A stretch of DNA of 64,000 nt from Competibacteraceae bacterium UBA6584 (GCA_002433805.1 DJIW01000128.1:1-64000), one strand, 5' to 3'; shown: positions 43,976 to 54,177, counted from the stretch's first letter. A program made the numbers and translations. The notes: a model not told the origin generated them from the sequence alone.

Positions 43976-45230
43976 GTTCGTGACCCTCGGTGATCACATC
44001 TCTGTGCAGAAAGGCAAGGCGCCTCTCGCCAATGGTTACGCTGGAAAGGGAGCAGAACCTTATCTGAACCCCGAATACCTGCGCGGGCGAGCGCATGCCG
44101 AGCTCGTCAAAGCGGGACCGGATGCGGTGCGTGCCGTCGATGGCGACACGATTCTGCTATGGGACGGATCAAACGCAGGAGAGTTCTTCAGAGCAAAGGC
44201 CGGCCTGGTTGCATCGACGATGGCGAAGATTTCACCGAGCAAGGTGTTTTGCGCAGCGTATTTCCTTCATGTCGCCAAGTACATAGAGAGCTACCTAAAG
44301 AGCCAGACAAATGGCACTGGCATTCCGCACGTGGACCGGGATCTGCTCGAAGCGATACGGACCTTTTGTCCGAACTCCACAGAGCAGCGGGTAATTGCTG
44401 CAATCCTCGATACCCTCGACACCGCCATCCACAAAACCGAGGCGATCATCGCCAAGCTCAAGGCCGTCAAGCAGGGCCTGCTGCACGATCTGCTGACGCG
44501 CGGCATCGACGCCAACGGCGAACTGCGCCCGCCCCAGGCCGAAGCGCCGTATCTCTACAAGCAGTCGCCGCTGGGGTGGATTCCGAAGGAGTGGGACAGC
44601 AAGCAGCTTGCAGAGTTGCTAGGCGACATTGATCCGGCCATGCGCTCGGGCCCATTCGGCAGTGCGCTACTGAAGCAGGAATTGGTTGAAGCTGGACTCC
44701 CACTTCTCGGAATCGATAACGTCCACACTGAACGGTTCGTCGCCGACTACACGCGCTTCGTGACGCCGAAGAAGTTCGCACAACTGGTGCGCTATGCAGT
44801 TCGCCCCGACGACTTGATGATCACGATCATGGGCACTGTCGGGAGATGCTGCCTCGTACCGGAAGACATCGGCCAGGCTCTGTCCTCGAAGCATACTTGG
44901 ACGATCTCCCTAAACCAAAACACATACTCACCGTATTTAGCGATGCTGCAGGTCAATTACTCTCCTTGGGTGCTGAGGCGTTTCGCCTGCGATCAGCAAG
45001 GCGGTACGATGGCTGCGATCCGGTCGGAAACGCTGCGATCCATGCGGCTTCCAGCGCCTCCGCGTGAGGAGCAGCGCCTTATGGAAGAGCGACTTCATGA
45101 AGTCAGTAAGAGAATCGATCTGGAAGTTGATTCACTTGCGAAGCACCATGCGGAGAAATCCGGCCTTATGGACGACCTCCTCACCGGCCGCGTCCGCGTC
45201 ACGCCGCTGCTGGAGGCCACCGCGCCATGA
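43968..45230 (+). CDS. hsdS: Type I restriction-modification specificity subunit HsdS
   Basis: A 420-residue DNA-recognition subunit with two target-recognition domains, each followed by a conserved helical spacer. The first spacer is [20 protein letters not shown] and [14 protein letters not shown] (~142-181). The second is [20 protein letters not shown] and [14 protein letters not shown] near the C-terminus. Target domains are less GC-rich than the hsdM and hsdR genes, as is common for exchangeable specificity domains. The two halves imply a bipartite asymmetric target that cannot be read from sequence. It overlaps the next gene by four bases. Confidence 0.93.
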   Translation: MSEFVTLGDHISVQKGKAPLANGYAGKGAEPYLNPEYLRGRAHAELVKAGPDAVRAVDGDTILLWDGSNAGEFFRAKAGLVASTMAKISPSKVFCAAYFLHVAKYIESYLKSQTNGTGIPHVDRDLLEAIRTFCPNSTEQRVIAAILDTLDTAIHKTEAIIAKLKAVKQGLLHDLLTRGIDANGELRPPQAEAPYLYKQSPLGWIPKEWDSKQLAELLGDIDPAMRSGPFGSALLKQELVEAGLPLLGIDNVHTERFVADYTRFVTPKKFAQLVRYAVRPDDLMITIMGTVGRCCLVPEDIGQALSSKHTWTISLNQNTYSPYLAMLQVNYSPWVLRRFACDQQGGTMAAIRSETLRSMRLPAPPREEQRLMEERLHEVSKRIDLEVDSLAKHHAEKSGLMDDLLTGRVRVTPLLEATAP

Positions 45231-46294
45231 CTGACCGCCCCACTTCGCTGACCCCGCCGACCGCCGGCTATGCCGACTGGCTGGCCGAGCTGAAAACCCG
45301 CATCCACACCGCCCAGCAGCGCGCCGCGCTGGCGGTCAACCGCGAATTGGTGCTGCTATACTGGCAGATCGGCCGCGACATTCTGGAACGCCAAGCGCGC
45401 GAAGGTTGGGGCGCGAAGGTCATCGACCGGTTATCTCGTGACCTGCGCGAGGCTTTCCCAGAGATAAAGGGCTTTTCATCGCGCAACCTCAAGTACATGC
45501 GCCACTTCGCCGAGCACTGCCCCGATCAGCAATTTGGGCAGCAGGCTGCTGCCCAATTGCCCTGGTTCCACATCGTCACACTACTGACGCAGCTATCCAT
45601 ACCACAAGAGCGCGAGTGGTACGCCGCCCAGACGGTGCAACAGGGATGGTCGCGCACCTCGCTGGAAATCCACATCAAGAATCGCCTGTTTTCTCGGCAA
45701 GGCCACGCGGTGACCAACTTCAGCGCCCGGCTCCCATCGCCGCATTCGGGCCTGGCGCACGACACCCTGAAAGACCCCTACCTGTTCGACTTCCTGGGGT
45801 TGGGCGACGAGGCCCATGAACGCGAAATCGAGAACGGCCTAGTGCGCCACATCACCCGCTTCCTGCTGGAACTGGGCACCGGCTTTGCTTTTGTGGGGCG
45901 ACAGCATCGGCTGGAGGTGGCGGGTGATGAATTCTTCATCGACCTGCTTTTCTATCACACCCGTTTGAAATGCTATGTGGTGGTGGAACTGAAGGCCGTA
46001 GCCTTCAAGCCGGAACACGCGGGGCAGTTGAATTTTTACCTGTCGGCAGTGGATGCGCAGATCAAGGCCCCCGACGACAACCCCACCATCGGCCTGTTGT
46101 TGTGCAAGACCCAGAATCGGATGGTGGCGGAATACGCACTTTCAGGCATCGACAAGCCGATTGGCGTGGCGGAGTACGAGCTGATGCGCAATCTGCCAGA
46201 GCGGCTTACAAGCACTCTGCCTAGCATCGAAGAAATCGAGCAGGAATTGGCGGATCTGCCGGATGAACAGGCTGGCGAGCGAGGGAGTCACTGA
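45227..46294 (+). CDS. DUF1016 / YhcG-family PD-(D/E)xK nuclease
   Basis: A 355-residue protein. The N-terminal DUF1016 domain has LVLLYWQIGRDILERQAREG and GFSSRNLKYMRHFAEHCPDQ. The C-terminal YhcG nuclease domain has the PD-(D/E)xK core in EFFIDLLFYHTRLKCYVVVE followed by LKAVAFKPEHAGQLNFYL (~230-270). YhcG-type proteins recur inside type I restriction loci, but their exact role is not settled. It overlaps hsdS by four bases (ATGA) and shares one base with the hsdR start, so it is part of the same translation-coupled unit. Confidence 0.9.
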   Translation: MTDRPTSLTPPTAGYADWLAELKTRIHTAQQRAALAVNRELVLLYWQIGRDILERQAREGWGAKVIDRLSRDLREAFPEIKGFSSRNLKYMRHFAEHCPDQQFGQQAAAQLPWFHIVTLLTQLSIPQEREWYAAQTVQQGWSRTSLEIHIKNRLFSRQGHAVTNFSARLPSPHSGLAHDTLKDPYLFDFLGLGDEAHEREIENGLVRHITRFLLELGTGFAFVGRQHRLEVAGDEFFIDLLFYHTRLKCYVVVELKAVAFKPEHAGQLNFYLSAVDAQIKAPDDNPTIGLLLCKTQNRMVAEYALSGIDKPIGVAEYELMRNLPERLTSTLPSIEEIEQELADLPDEQAGERGSH

Positions 46295-49200
46295 TGGGCT
46301 GGGAACTCGAAGATGTCGAAAAACCCTTCGTCGCCCAGTTGCAGGCATTGGGCTGGGCGCACGTCGAGGGCAGCCTGGACGACCCGGCCGTCACCGGCCG
46401 CGCGAACTTCGCCGAGGTCATCCAGGACAGTGTGTTGCGCTCGCAACTGTGCGCCCTGAACGCTGGCCCCGACGGTCAGCCGTGGCTGGACGACCCGCGC
46501 CTATCCGAAGCGGTGGCGGCCATCACTCGCCTGGGCACCCACAAGCTGATGGAGGCCAACCAGAAGGCCACCAAGCTGCTGATCAAGGGTCTGACGGTCG
46601 AGGGCTTGCCCGGCTGGGACGGCGGGCGTGGCCAGACCCTCCGTTACATCGACTGGGAAACGCCGGCCAACAACCGCTTCACGGCGATCAACCAGTACCG
46701 CGTCGATTGCCCGCCCGGCTTCAACAGCGGCAAAACCTTCATCGTGCCCGACCTGGTGCTGCTGGTGAACGGCATCCCGCTGGTGGTGGTCGAGTGCAAA
46801 AGCCCGTCCATCCCCGAACCGCTGGCCGAGGCCGTAGACCAATTGCGCCGCTACAGCAACCAGCGCAAAGCGGCCTTCGAGGTGGATGAAAACGAAGGCA
46901 GCGAAGCTCTGTTCGCCACCAATCAATTGCTCATCGCCACAAGCTGCGACGAGGCCCGCGTGGGCTGCGTCGGCGCGGCCTTCGAGCATTTCGCGCGGTG
47001 GAAAACAGTGGTGGGGCCGGATGGCGCCGACGCCGCGGCCGAAGTGTCCCAACTGCTGGGCAAGAACGACCAGGAGCGGCTGATTGCCGGCCTGCTCGCA
47101 CCCGCGCACCTGCTGGACGTGGTCAAAAACTTCCTGCTGTTCGTGCAGGTGGGCGGCCAGACCATCAAGTCCGTCTGTCGCTATCAACAGTACCGGGCAG
47201 TGAACCGCGCCATTGCCCGGCTCAAGACCGGCCAGACCCGGCTGACGCACGGCGAGCACGACCAGCGCGGCGGCATCATCTGGCACACCCAAGGCTCGGG
47301 CAAGAGCCTGACCATGGTGTTCCTGGTGCGCAAGATGCGCGCGGAAGCCGCGTTGCGGCGCTTCAAGATCATCGTCGTCACCGACCGCAAGGACCTCCAG
47401 AGCCAACTCTCCGTCACCGCCACGCTCACCGGCGAGGTGGTCGAGGTCGCGGACAGCACGGCGAGTGTAAAGGCCCTGGCCCGGCGCAAGGGACCGGGGC
47501 TGATCTTCGCCACCATCCAGAAGTACCGGGACGCGGACACGGCGGGCGACGCGCCGCTGACGGCGGACGCACTGCCCAAGGTGGAACAGCCAAGGGCCAA
47601 TTACACAGCCGGCGACACGTTCGAGGTGCTAAACGAGGATGACAGCATCCTGGTGCTGGTGGACGAAGCCCATCGCACTCAGGCCGGCGACTTGCATGCC
47701 AACCTGCTGGCGGGGCTGCCCAACTGCGCGCGCATCGGCTTCACCGGCACGCCGATCATCATGGGCGAGAAGAAGCGCACCCATGAGATTTTTGGCGCGT
47801 TCATCGACCGCTATACGATCCGTCAATCCGAAGAGGACGGGTCTACCGTTCCGGTACTGTACGAAGGACGAACCGCAAAGGGCGCGATCAAGGACGGCGC
47901 AACGCTGGATGAGCTATTCGAGGACCTGTTCCGCCAGCGCACCCCCGAGGAACTGGAGGCGATCAAAAAGAAGTACGCCACCAAGGGCCACATTTTCGAC
48001 GCGCCCGCGCTGATCGCCGATAAAGCGCGCGACATCCTGCGCCATTACGTCACCCACATCCTGCCCAACGGCTACAAGGCACAGGTGGTGGCCTACAGCC
48101 GGCTGGCGGCAATCCGCTACTTCGAAGCCTTGAAGCTGGCCCGCAACGAGTTGCTGGCAAAAGCCGAAGCGCTCTCTCCACGAGACAAGGGGCTGGACGA
48201 CGAAGCCCTGTGCCAGCGGCCACCCAAGATACAGGCGGCGGTGCAAGCCTGGCGCTACCGCGACACGCTGGCCCGTATCGAGTTCGCGCCCGTTATTTCG
48301 GGCAGCAACAACGACGATCCGGCCTGGAAGCCCTGGACTGACGGCGCGGCGCACGAACAACTGATCCAGCGCTTCAAGAAACCCCTGTTCCACGCCCAGC
48401 CGGAGAAGACCGACCCGCTAGCCTTTCTGGTGGTGAAGTCGATGCTGCTGATCGGGTTCAACGCGCCTATTGAGGGCGTGATGTACTTGGACCGACCGAT
48501 CCGCGAGGCGGAACTGCTGCAGGCCATCGCCCGCGTCAACCGCACCGGCTTCGGCAAGCGTTGCGGCATCGTGGTGGACTACTACGGTGTGGCGCAGCAC
48601 CTGAAGGAAGCGCTGGCCGCCTATGCCGACGAGGACGTGCAAGGCGCGCTGGCCAGCCTGAAGGACGAGGCGCCGGTGCTGCGCGACCGACACCTGCGGG
48701 TGGTGGACCTGTTCCGCCAGCGGGGCATCGAGTCGCTTCAAGACACCGAGGCGTGCGTCGAGATGCTGGCCAGCGAGAAACTGCGCGCCGAGTTCGCCGT
48801 CAAGCTCAAGGCCTTCCTGGCGTCGCTCGACACCGTACTGCCGCGCCCCGAGGGGCTGCCGTACTCCGGCGACGCGAAGCAGCTGGCCTACATCTACGCC
48901 CGGGCGCGCAACCGCTACAAGGACACGCCGGTCCTCGGTAAGGATGTCGGCGCCAAAGTGCGCAAGCTGATCGACGATCACGTGATCTCGCTGGGCATCA
49001 ACCCGAAGATCCCGCCGATCCAGCTCACCGACGCGCATTTCATCCAGCACCTCGAACACCTCGAAAGCGCCGACGCCGTCGAGTCCCGGAGGGCGATCGC
49101 ATCCGAGATGGAGCATGCGCTCCGCTCGCACATCCGGCGACACCTGGACGAGGATCCGGTGCTGTATCGCAAGCTTTCCGAACGCCTTAACGAGATCCTG

Positions 49201-49623
49201 CGGACCCTCGGGGATCGGTGGGACGAGATCATTGCCCGCCTGAGGGAAATCATCGACCAGCTTCGCGAGGGCGCGGCTGGCGCGGAAGACACTCCCGACG
49301 ATCTTCCCGAGCACTGCGCGCCCTTCCTTCGCACCGTGCTGGACGTGGTGTGCGCCGGACAAACGCCGACGCCGGCCGAGCTGCTGCGCCTGAAGGATGT
49401 GACGGTCGAACTGGTCGATCTGCTGGCTGAGGAACTGAAGGCCAACCCTCGAATCTGGAGTCCCAACAAGATGCCAGACCAGGAAAACCTGCGTGATGGC
49501 GTGCTGTTTGAGCGCCTGATGCGCCTGCGCCCACCGTTGGTGGATACCGATAAAGCAGGTTTGCTGGCCGACAAGCTGATGGAGCAGGCCCGCGCCAACC
49601 ACGACAAGCTGGTGCAGGTGTGA
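46294..49623 (+). CDS. hsdR: Type I restriction endonuclease subunit HsdR
   Basis: A 1109-residue motor nuclease. The N-terminal PD-(D/E)xK nuclease is seen in FIVPDLVLLVNGIPLVVVEC followed by KSP (~148-170). The SF2 translocase has motif I HTQGSGKSLTMVFLVRKM (Walker A near 333-338), motif II VDEAHRTQAGDL (~455) and motif III RIGFTGTPI. A later helicase motif is DRPIREAELLQAIARVNRTG. It translocates and cuts unmodified DNA in complex with HsdM and HsdS. Length is typical. Its stop overlaps the next ATG (TGATG). Confidence 0.96.
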   Translation: MGWELEDVEKPFVAQLQALGWAHVEGSLDDPAVTGRANFAEVIQDSVLRSQLCALNAGPDGQPWLDDPRLSEAVAAITRLGTHKLMEANQKATKLLIKGLTVEGLPGWDGGRGQTLRYIDWETPANNRFTAINQYRVDCPPGFNSGKTFIVPDLVLLVNGIPLVVVECKSPSIPEPLAEAVDQLRRYSNQRKAAFEVDENEGSEALFATNQLLIATSCDEARVGCVGAAFEHFARWKTVVGPDGADAAAEVSQLLGKNDQERLIAGLLAPAHLLDVVKNFLLFVQVGGQTIKSVCRYQQYRAVNRAIARLKTGQTRLTHGEHDQRGGIIWHTQGSGKSLTMVFLVRKMRAEAALRRFKIIVVTDRKDLQSQLSVTATLTGEVVEVADSTASVKALARRKGPGLIFATIQKYRDADTAGDAPLTADALPKVEQPRANYTAGDTFEVLNEDDSILVLVDEAHRTQAGDLHANLLAGLPNCARIGFTGTPIIMGEKKRTHEIFGAFIDRYTIRQSEEDGSTVPVLYEGRTAKGAIKDGATLDELFEDLFRQRTPEELEAIKKKYATKGHIFDAPALIADKARDILRHYVTHILPNGYKAQVVAYSRLAAIRYFEALKLARNELLAKAEALSPRDKGLDDEALCQRPPKIQAAVQAWRYRDTLARIEFAPVISGSNNDDPAWKPWTDGAAHEQLIQRFKKPLFHAQPEKTDPLAFLVVKSMLLIGFNAPIEGVMYLDRPIREAELLQAIARVNRTGFGKRCGIVVDYYGVAQHLKEALAAYADEDVQGALASLKDEAPVLRDRHLRVVDLFRQRGIESLQDTEACVEMLASEKLRAEFAVKLKAFLASLDTVLPRPEGLPYSGDAKQLAYIYARARNRYKDTPVLGKDVGAKVRKLIDDHVISLGINPKIPPIQLTDAHFIQHLEHLESADAVESRRAIASEMEHALRSHIRRHLDEDPVLYRKLSERLNEILRTLGDRWDEIIARLREIIDQLREGAAGAEDTPDDLPEHCAPFLRTVLDVVCAGQTPTPAELLRLKDVTVELVDLLAEELKANPRIWSPNKMPDQENLRDGVLFERLMRLRPPLVDTDKAGLLADKLMEQARANHDKLVQV

Positions 49624-50330
49624 TGCAATTAAAATCGCCCGGCCTCCAGGTGGGCGATCTGCGGTTCAGCGTGCAGCGCAGCGCGCGCCGCCGAACGATG
49701 CAGATCACGGTGGAGCGCGGTGGCGACCTGGTGCTGAGTGCCCCGCCGCGGGTGGACGAGGCCACATTGCGGGCCTTCGTGTTGGAAAAGCGCTTCTGGA
49801 TCTACACTAAGCTGGCCGAGAAGGACCGCATGCAGCGCCAGGCGCCGCGCAAGGAATTCGTCGGCGGCGAAGGCTTTCTGTACCTGGGGCGCAGCCACCG
49901 GCTGAAGCTGGTCGACGAGCAGGACGTGCCGCTGAAGTTGGCCGGCGGCCGATTTTGTCTGCGCCACGACGCCTTGCCCGCCGCGCGCGAGCACTTCATC
50001 CGCTGGTACAGCGAGCGCGCCAAGGCTTGGCTGTCGAACCGTGTGGCCGACTACCAGTCCCGCATGGCGGTGACGCCGGCGGGCGTCAAGGTGCGGGACC
50101 TGGGCTACCGCTGGGGTTCGTGCGGCAAGGGCGACTGGCTGTACTTTCATTGGAAGGCGATCCTGCTGCCGGCGCGCATCGCGGAATACGTAGTGGTGCA
50201 CGAGATCGTCCATTTGCGCGAGCCTCACCACACCCCCGCGTTCTGGCTGCGCGTGGAGCGCGCCATGTCCGACTACGCGCAGCGCAAAGCCTGGCTGGCC
50301 GAGCACGGAATCGATGTCGAAGGAATCTGA
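49623..50330 (+). CDS. YgjP-like (DUF45, M48-type) zinc metallopeptidase
   Basis: A 235-residue protein of the YgjP/WLM family. The N-terminal part is VQRSARRRTMQITVERGGDL followed by VLSAPPRV. The zinc peptidase motif is HExxH in VVHEIVHLREPHHTPAFW (~193-210), preceded by LGYRWGSCGKGDWLYFHWKA, a very conserved family block. The GTG at 49620 is also in frame. Members often lie beside hsdR; their substrate is unknown. It sits between hsdR (overlapping) and mcrB (5 bp later), linking the two defence modules. Confidence 0.9.
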   Translation: MQLKSPGLQVGDLRFSVQRSARRRTMQITVERGGDLVLSAPPRVDEATLRAFVLEKRFWIYTKLAEKDRMQRQAPRKEFVGGEGFLYLGRSHRLKLVDEQDVPLKLAGGRFCLRHDALPAAREHFIRWYSERAKAWLSNRVADYQSRMAVTPAGVKVRDLGYRWGSCGKGDWLYFHWKAILLPARIAEYVVVHEIVHLREPHHTPAFWLRVERAMSDYAQRKAWLAEHGIDVEGI

Positions 50331-50335
50331 GAACG

Positions 50336-52717
50336 ATGGCGGACTACTTCACCAGTGACCACTTCAAACTGCTGAACAAGTGGAAGGGGCAGAAGCGCGA
50401 CGACACAAACCCCGAGCAGAACCGCGCCTACGAAGACCTGCGGAAGGCTTACGAGGTGACCGAGGCGTGGGCGGACCAGCTCAAGGCCAAGCTGTTCCCT
50501 GTCGGGCGCGTCGAGATCCGCAAGCGCCCGACCAACCAAGGAAACAACTTTTCCAGCTACAACTGGGCCAAGATCTATCCCTCCAACGAGGCCCCGAAGG
50601 AATTGGCCTATACAGTCGGCATCGACGCCGAGGGCGGCTTCGTGGTCAAGATCGATACAGTCGGGCTGGACGACTTGGACGCGACACGGAGGGCCTATCT
50701 GGCGCTGCGCGGCGCCTACGATCCCACCGCGCCCTTCGTCGCCGAGCTGCCGGCGGTGGACGGTTTAGGGAAATCGCTGGACCAACTGGTGGCGTGGAGC
50801 GTCGAGGCCATCCGCGCCTTCAAACTGCGCTACGACGAGGTCGTCGCCAAGTTGAACTTGGGCCAGACGCCCAGCGACGAAGACCTGCTCAAGCACTTCG
50901 ATGGCAAACCGGCGTTCCAGATCTTCCGCGCTTCATGGTCGCCCCAAGACAAAGCGCTGTTCTGTCGGCTGACGCGGGCCGTTCACGCCGCCGGCCTGGA
51001 CTGGTGGCACATAGGCGAAGGCGTCCAGGTGCGCTTCGGCCGCAAAAACCCCGGCAGCGAGCGAGCGGTCGGTGTTCTCGGCGTGATTCGGGGTGCCCGG
51101 ACCCGAAGGATTTCGTTAACGCGGAACCTGGGCGAACTTACCAAGCTTAACCGCGCGCCGTTGACGGAGGGCTTGGTCGAAAAGATCGAAGCGAGCCTGT
51201 CGGCCGAGCGTGACGCACTCGACGGCTGGCTGGCGCTCGAAACAGAGCGGCCTGGCCTGTGGCCCGATCAGCTGCGTGACGACTCGGTTGATCCTGACGA
51301 TGACGCGGACGATGAGGACGCAAGCGATGCCGGGGTCGTGAGGCAGCCGGTCAACCGCATCTACTATGGGCCACCCGGCACGGGGAAGACCTACGAACTA
51401 GCCAAGCTGCTCAAGCGCGAGTACGAGCAGGCCATGATCTCGGTGTCCAACGAGGAGTGGCGCGAGCAACTGATTGCGAACCGTATCGCCAACCTCACGT
51501 GGTGGGAGGGCGTGGCCGCCGCGCTGCATGATCTGGGCGGGAAGGCCAGGGTCGTACAACTCTTCGAGCATCCGTTCATCCAGGCGATTGCCGCGACTAA
51601 GGCGCGCAACCAGAATGTCAGGCAAACGCTGTGGGGCACGTTGCAGCACCACACAATCGAGGAGTCCAAAACCGTCAATATCAAGCTCCGTCTCGCCCCG
51701 GCGGTTTTTGACAAGACCGCCGGCTCGGTTTGGCAGTTTGCGGGCGATTGGAAAGAGGCTTGTGCCGATTTGATCGAGACGGTCAAGACCTATCAGGCTG
51801 GTGCGCCATCCTCTGGCACCGTTCAGCGCCACAGCTTCGTCACCTTCCACCCATCCTACGGTTATGAGGAATTCGTGGAGGGACTTCGACCGGTGCTTGG
51901 TAACGACACGGAGGCCGGCGAAATGCAATACGAGATCCGGTCGGGGGCCTTCAAGGACCTGTGCCGTCGGGCATGCTCGGCGCCGGATCAGCGGTTCGCG
52001 ATGGTGATCGACGAGATCAACCGGGGCAACATCAGCAAGATCTTCGGCGAGCTGATCACCTTGATCGAACCCGACAAGCGGGATGGCGCCGAGAACGCCG
52101 TTTCAGTGACCTTGCCGTATTCCGGCGAGCGCTTTTCAGTTCCGGCCAACGTCGACATCATCGGCACAATGAACACCGCGGACCGCTCGCTGGCGCTGCT
52201 GGATACCGCACTGCGCCGCCGGTTCGAGTTCGTGCCGGTGATGCCGGATGTTCGCGATGAACCGGGCGCGCCTCTTGCGGGCTTGCGAGTGAGTTTGGGC
52301 GAGCAGGTAATCAACGTTCCCCGTATGCTCGACGCGATCAACCAGCGTGTCGAGACGCTTTACGACCGGGATCATTGCATCGGCCACGCCTACTTCACGC
52401 CGCTGGCCAAAGTGCCTGATGGGGACGAACGGCTGGTCGCATTGCAGCAGGTATTCAGCACCCGCATCCTGCCCCTGCTGGAAGAGTATTTCTTCGAGGA
52501 CTGGCGGAAGATTCGTCTCGTCCTGGCAGACAACCAGAAGCTACCCGCCGCGCAGTTTGTCCGCGAGAGCCCCGATCGCGAGGATGACCTAGCTCGTCTC
52601 TTCGGCAACGACCATGGTCTTGACAGCTACGCCACCAAGCGCCGTTACATGGTGCAGGAGGCCGCTTTCTCGAACCCGGATGCCTACATCGGCATCTATC
52701 AAACCTTGCCGACCTGA
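50336..52717 (+). CDS. mcrB: McrB-type AAA+ GTPase of a modification-dependent restriction system
   Basis: A 793-residue protein starting at the ATG at 50336 after AAGGAATC. Residues 1-~330 form an N-terminal recognition region with a DUF3578-like start (YFTSDHFKLLNKWKGQKRDD) and an acidic linker (DPDDDADDEDASDAG). The AAA+ domain has Walker A YYGPPGTGKTYELAKLL (~343-359), Walker B FAMVIDEINRGNISKIFGEL and the McrB hallmark GTMNTADRSLALLDTALRRR. With McrC it would cut DNA carrying modified cytosines or another modification. The N-terminal domain sets specificity and is not recognised closely enough to name the base. Confidence 0.92.
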   Translation: MADYFTSDHFKLLNKWKGQKRDDTNPEQNRAYEDLRKAYEVTEAWADQLKAKLFPVGRVEIRKRPTNQGNNFSSYNWAKIYPSNEAPKELAYTVGIDAEGGFVVKIDTVGLDDLDATRRAYLALRGAYDPTAPFVAELPAVDGLGKSLDQLVAWSVEAIRAFKLRYDEVVAKLNLGQTPSDEDLLKHFDGKPAFQIFRASWSPQDKALFCRLTRAVHAAGLDWWHIGEGVQVRFGRKNPGSERAVGVLGVIRGARTRRISLTRNLGELTKLNRAPLTEGLVEKIEASLSAERDALDGWLALETERPGLWPDQLRDDSVDPDDDADDEDASDAGVVRQPVNRIYYGPPGTGKTYELAKLLKREYEQAMISVSNEEWREQLIANRIANLTWWEGVAAALHDLGGKARVVQLFEHPFIQAIAATKARNQNVRQTLWGTLQHHTIEESKTVNIKLRLAPAVFDKTAGSVWQFAGDWKEACADLIETVKTYQAGAPSSGTVQRHSFVTFHPSYGYEEFVEGLRPVLGNDTEAGEMQYEIRSGAFKDLCRRACSAPDQRFAMVIDEINRGNISKIFGELITLIEPDKRDGAENAVSVTLPYSGERFSVPANVDIIGTMNTADRSLALLDTALRRRFEFVPVMPDVRDEPGAPLAGLRVSLGEQVINVPRMLDAINQRVETLYDRDHCIGHAYFTPLAKVPDGDERLVALQQVFSTRILPLLEEYFFEDWRKIRLVLADNQKLPAAQFVRESPDREDDLARLFGNDHGLDSYATKRRYMVQEAAFSNPDAYIGIYQTLPT

Positions 52718-52731
52718 ACGCCGGGACAAGG

Positions 52732-54090
52732 GTGAGCGGCATCACGATCTACGAGTACGACGCCCTGATCGCGACGACGCGGACCGTGGCGGACGTCGAG
52801 GGTTTGCACCCAGTTCCGGAGAAGGTCTACGGATGGCTTGAGGAGCAGTGCCTGCGGGCCTCAGAGGACGGCGAGGCGGCGTGGCTGCGCCTGGCCCAGC
52901 GCCGGGGACGCCGCGTCGCGCAGGTCACGAGCTTCGTTGGCGTGCTCCGCGCACCGGACGGCTTCCAGATCGAGGTGCTGCCGAAAGTCGGCAAGAAGAT
53001 GATCGGCGGCGGCGCGGCCGAGGCTCGTCAACTTCTGATCGAGATGCTCCGCTGCTTGCCAGGCTTTCGCCACATTCAGACCGACAGCGCCAAGATATCC
53101 GCGGCGGGGATGCCTCTGCTGGAAGTATTCATCGCGGAATTCCTACGCGCGGTGGAACGAGTCGTCAAGCGTGGGCTGCGCAGCGACTATGCAACCCGGC
53201 AAGACAACTTCTTTACGCTGCGGGGCAAGTTGCTGATGGGGCCACATCTGCGACAGAATCGCTATCGGGCTGATCGCTTTTTCACCGAACACGACGAATT
53301 TGAGGCAGACCGGCCGGAGAACCGCCTGCTGCATTCGGCCTTGCGGCGCGTGTTGCTGCTGACGGCTTCGCAGGCTAATCAGCAATTGGCCCGCGAGCTC
53401 CAGTTCGTGTTTGCGGATATTCCAGCGTCGCCGCATCCCAAGATCGACTTCCAGCGGGTGCGTCTGGACCGTGGCATGGAATCCTACGCCGAGGCGTTGG
53501 CCTGGGCCCGTCTTATCCTTGACCAAGAGTCACCCTTGACAGGGGCCGGCGAACACCATGCACCGTCGCTGCTATTCCCGATGGAGGCAGTGTTCGAGGC
53601 GTTCGTCGCCCAACATCTAGCGAAGCAACTCGCGCGGCCGCTGATCCTGAAGACGCAGGCCCGTAGTCACCACCTCGTTCGCCATCTGGCGCAGAGCTGG
53701 TTTCGGTTGAAGCCGGACCTGCTGATTCGGGACGCCGACCGCGATGTGTTGGTGCTAGACACCAAATGGAAGCTGCTGGATGGCCTTAAGGGGAATGGCA
53801 CGGACAAGTACGGCCTGTCCCAGAGCGACTTCCACCAGCTCCAAGCCTACGGCCAGAGCTATCTGGGCGGCCAGGGGGACGTCGTCTTGATCTATCCAAG
53901 AACCGCCGCGTTCAACAAGCCACTGCCGGTGTTCGAGTTCCCGAAAGTCGAGGGCCTGCGGCTGTGGGTGTTGCCGTTCTGCCTGAAGTCGCGTCGGCTT
54001 TGCCTCTCACACGACGCTCCTTTTGCCGATGCATTCCGTGGCACAAACCCGCTGGAAGCCGCCGGCTCGGAGTTGTCAGCCGTTGGTTGA
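52732..54090 (+). CDS. mcrC: McrC-type nuclease subunit
   Basis: A 452-residue partner of McrB. The GTG start at 52732 lies 14 bp after mcrB. Its N-terminal region includes VTSFVGVLRAPDGFQIEVLP-K, typical of the McrC family. The nuclease core of PD-(D/E)xK type is seen in WFRLKPDLLIRDADRDVLVL followed by DTKWK (~322-347), and QLQAYGQSYLGGQGDVVLIY continues the fold. It stimulates McrB GTP hydrolysis and provides the cleavage site. It is the last gene of the operon, followed by a terminator. Confidence 0.92.
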   Translation: MSGITIYEYDALIATTRTVADVEGLHPVPEKVYGWLEEQCLRASEDGEAAWLRLAQRRGRRVAQVTSFVGVLRAPDGFQIEVLPKVGKKMIGGGAAEARQLLIEMLRCLPGFRHIQTDSAKISAAGMPLLEVFIAEFLRAVERVVKRGLRSDYATRQDNFFTLRGKLLMGPHLRQNRYRADRFFTEHDEFEADRPENRLLHSALRRVLLLTASQANQQLARELQFVFADIPASPHPKIDFQRVRLDRGMESYAEALAWARLILDQESPLTGAGEHHAPSLLFPMEAVFEAFVAQHLAKQLARPLILKTQARSHHLVRHLAQSWFRLKPDLLIRDADRDVLVLDTKWKLLDGLKGNGTDKYGLSQSDFHQLQAYGQSYLGGQGDVVLIYPRTAAFNKPLPVFEFPKVEGLRLWVLPFCLKSRRLCLSHDAPFADAFRGTNPLEAAGSELSAVG

Positions 54091-54177
54091 CGACTGCCAG
54101 CCTGCAACAGCCCGCGCCGATGCGATTAAGTTCGGTGAGCCCATTTTGCAGCAGACAACCACCCGCCACCCTCACTC

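Noticed and set aside
48418..49602. Minus-strand open frame of 394 codons opposite hsdR
   Set aside because: Shadow of the HsdR helicase region; no similarity and no ribosome binding site.
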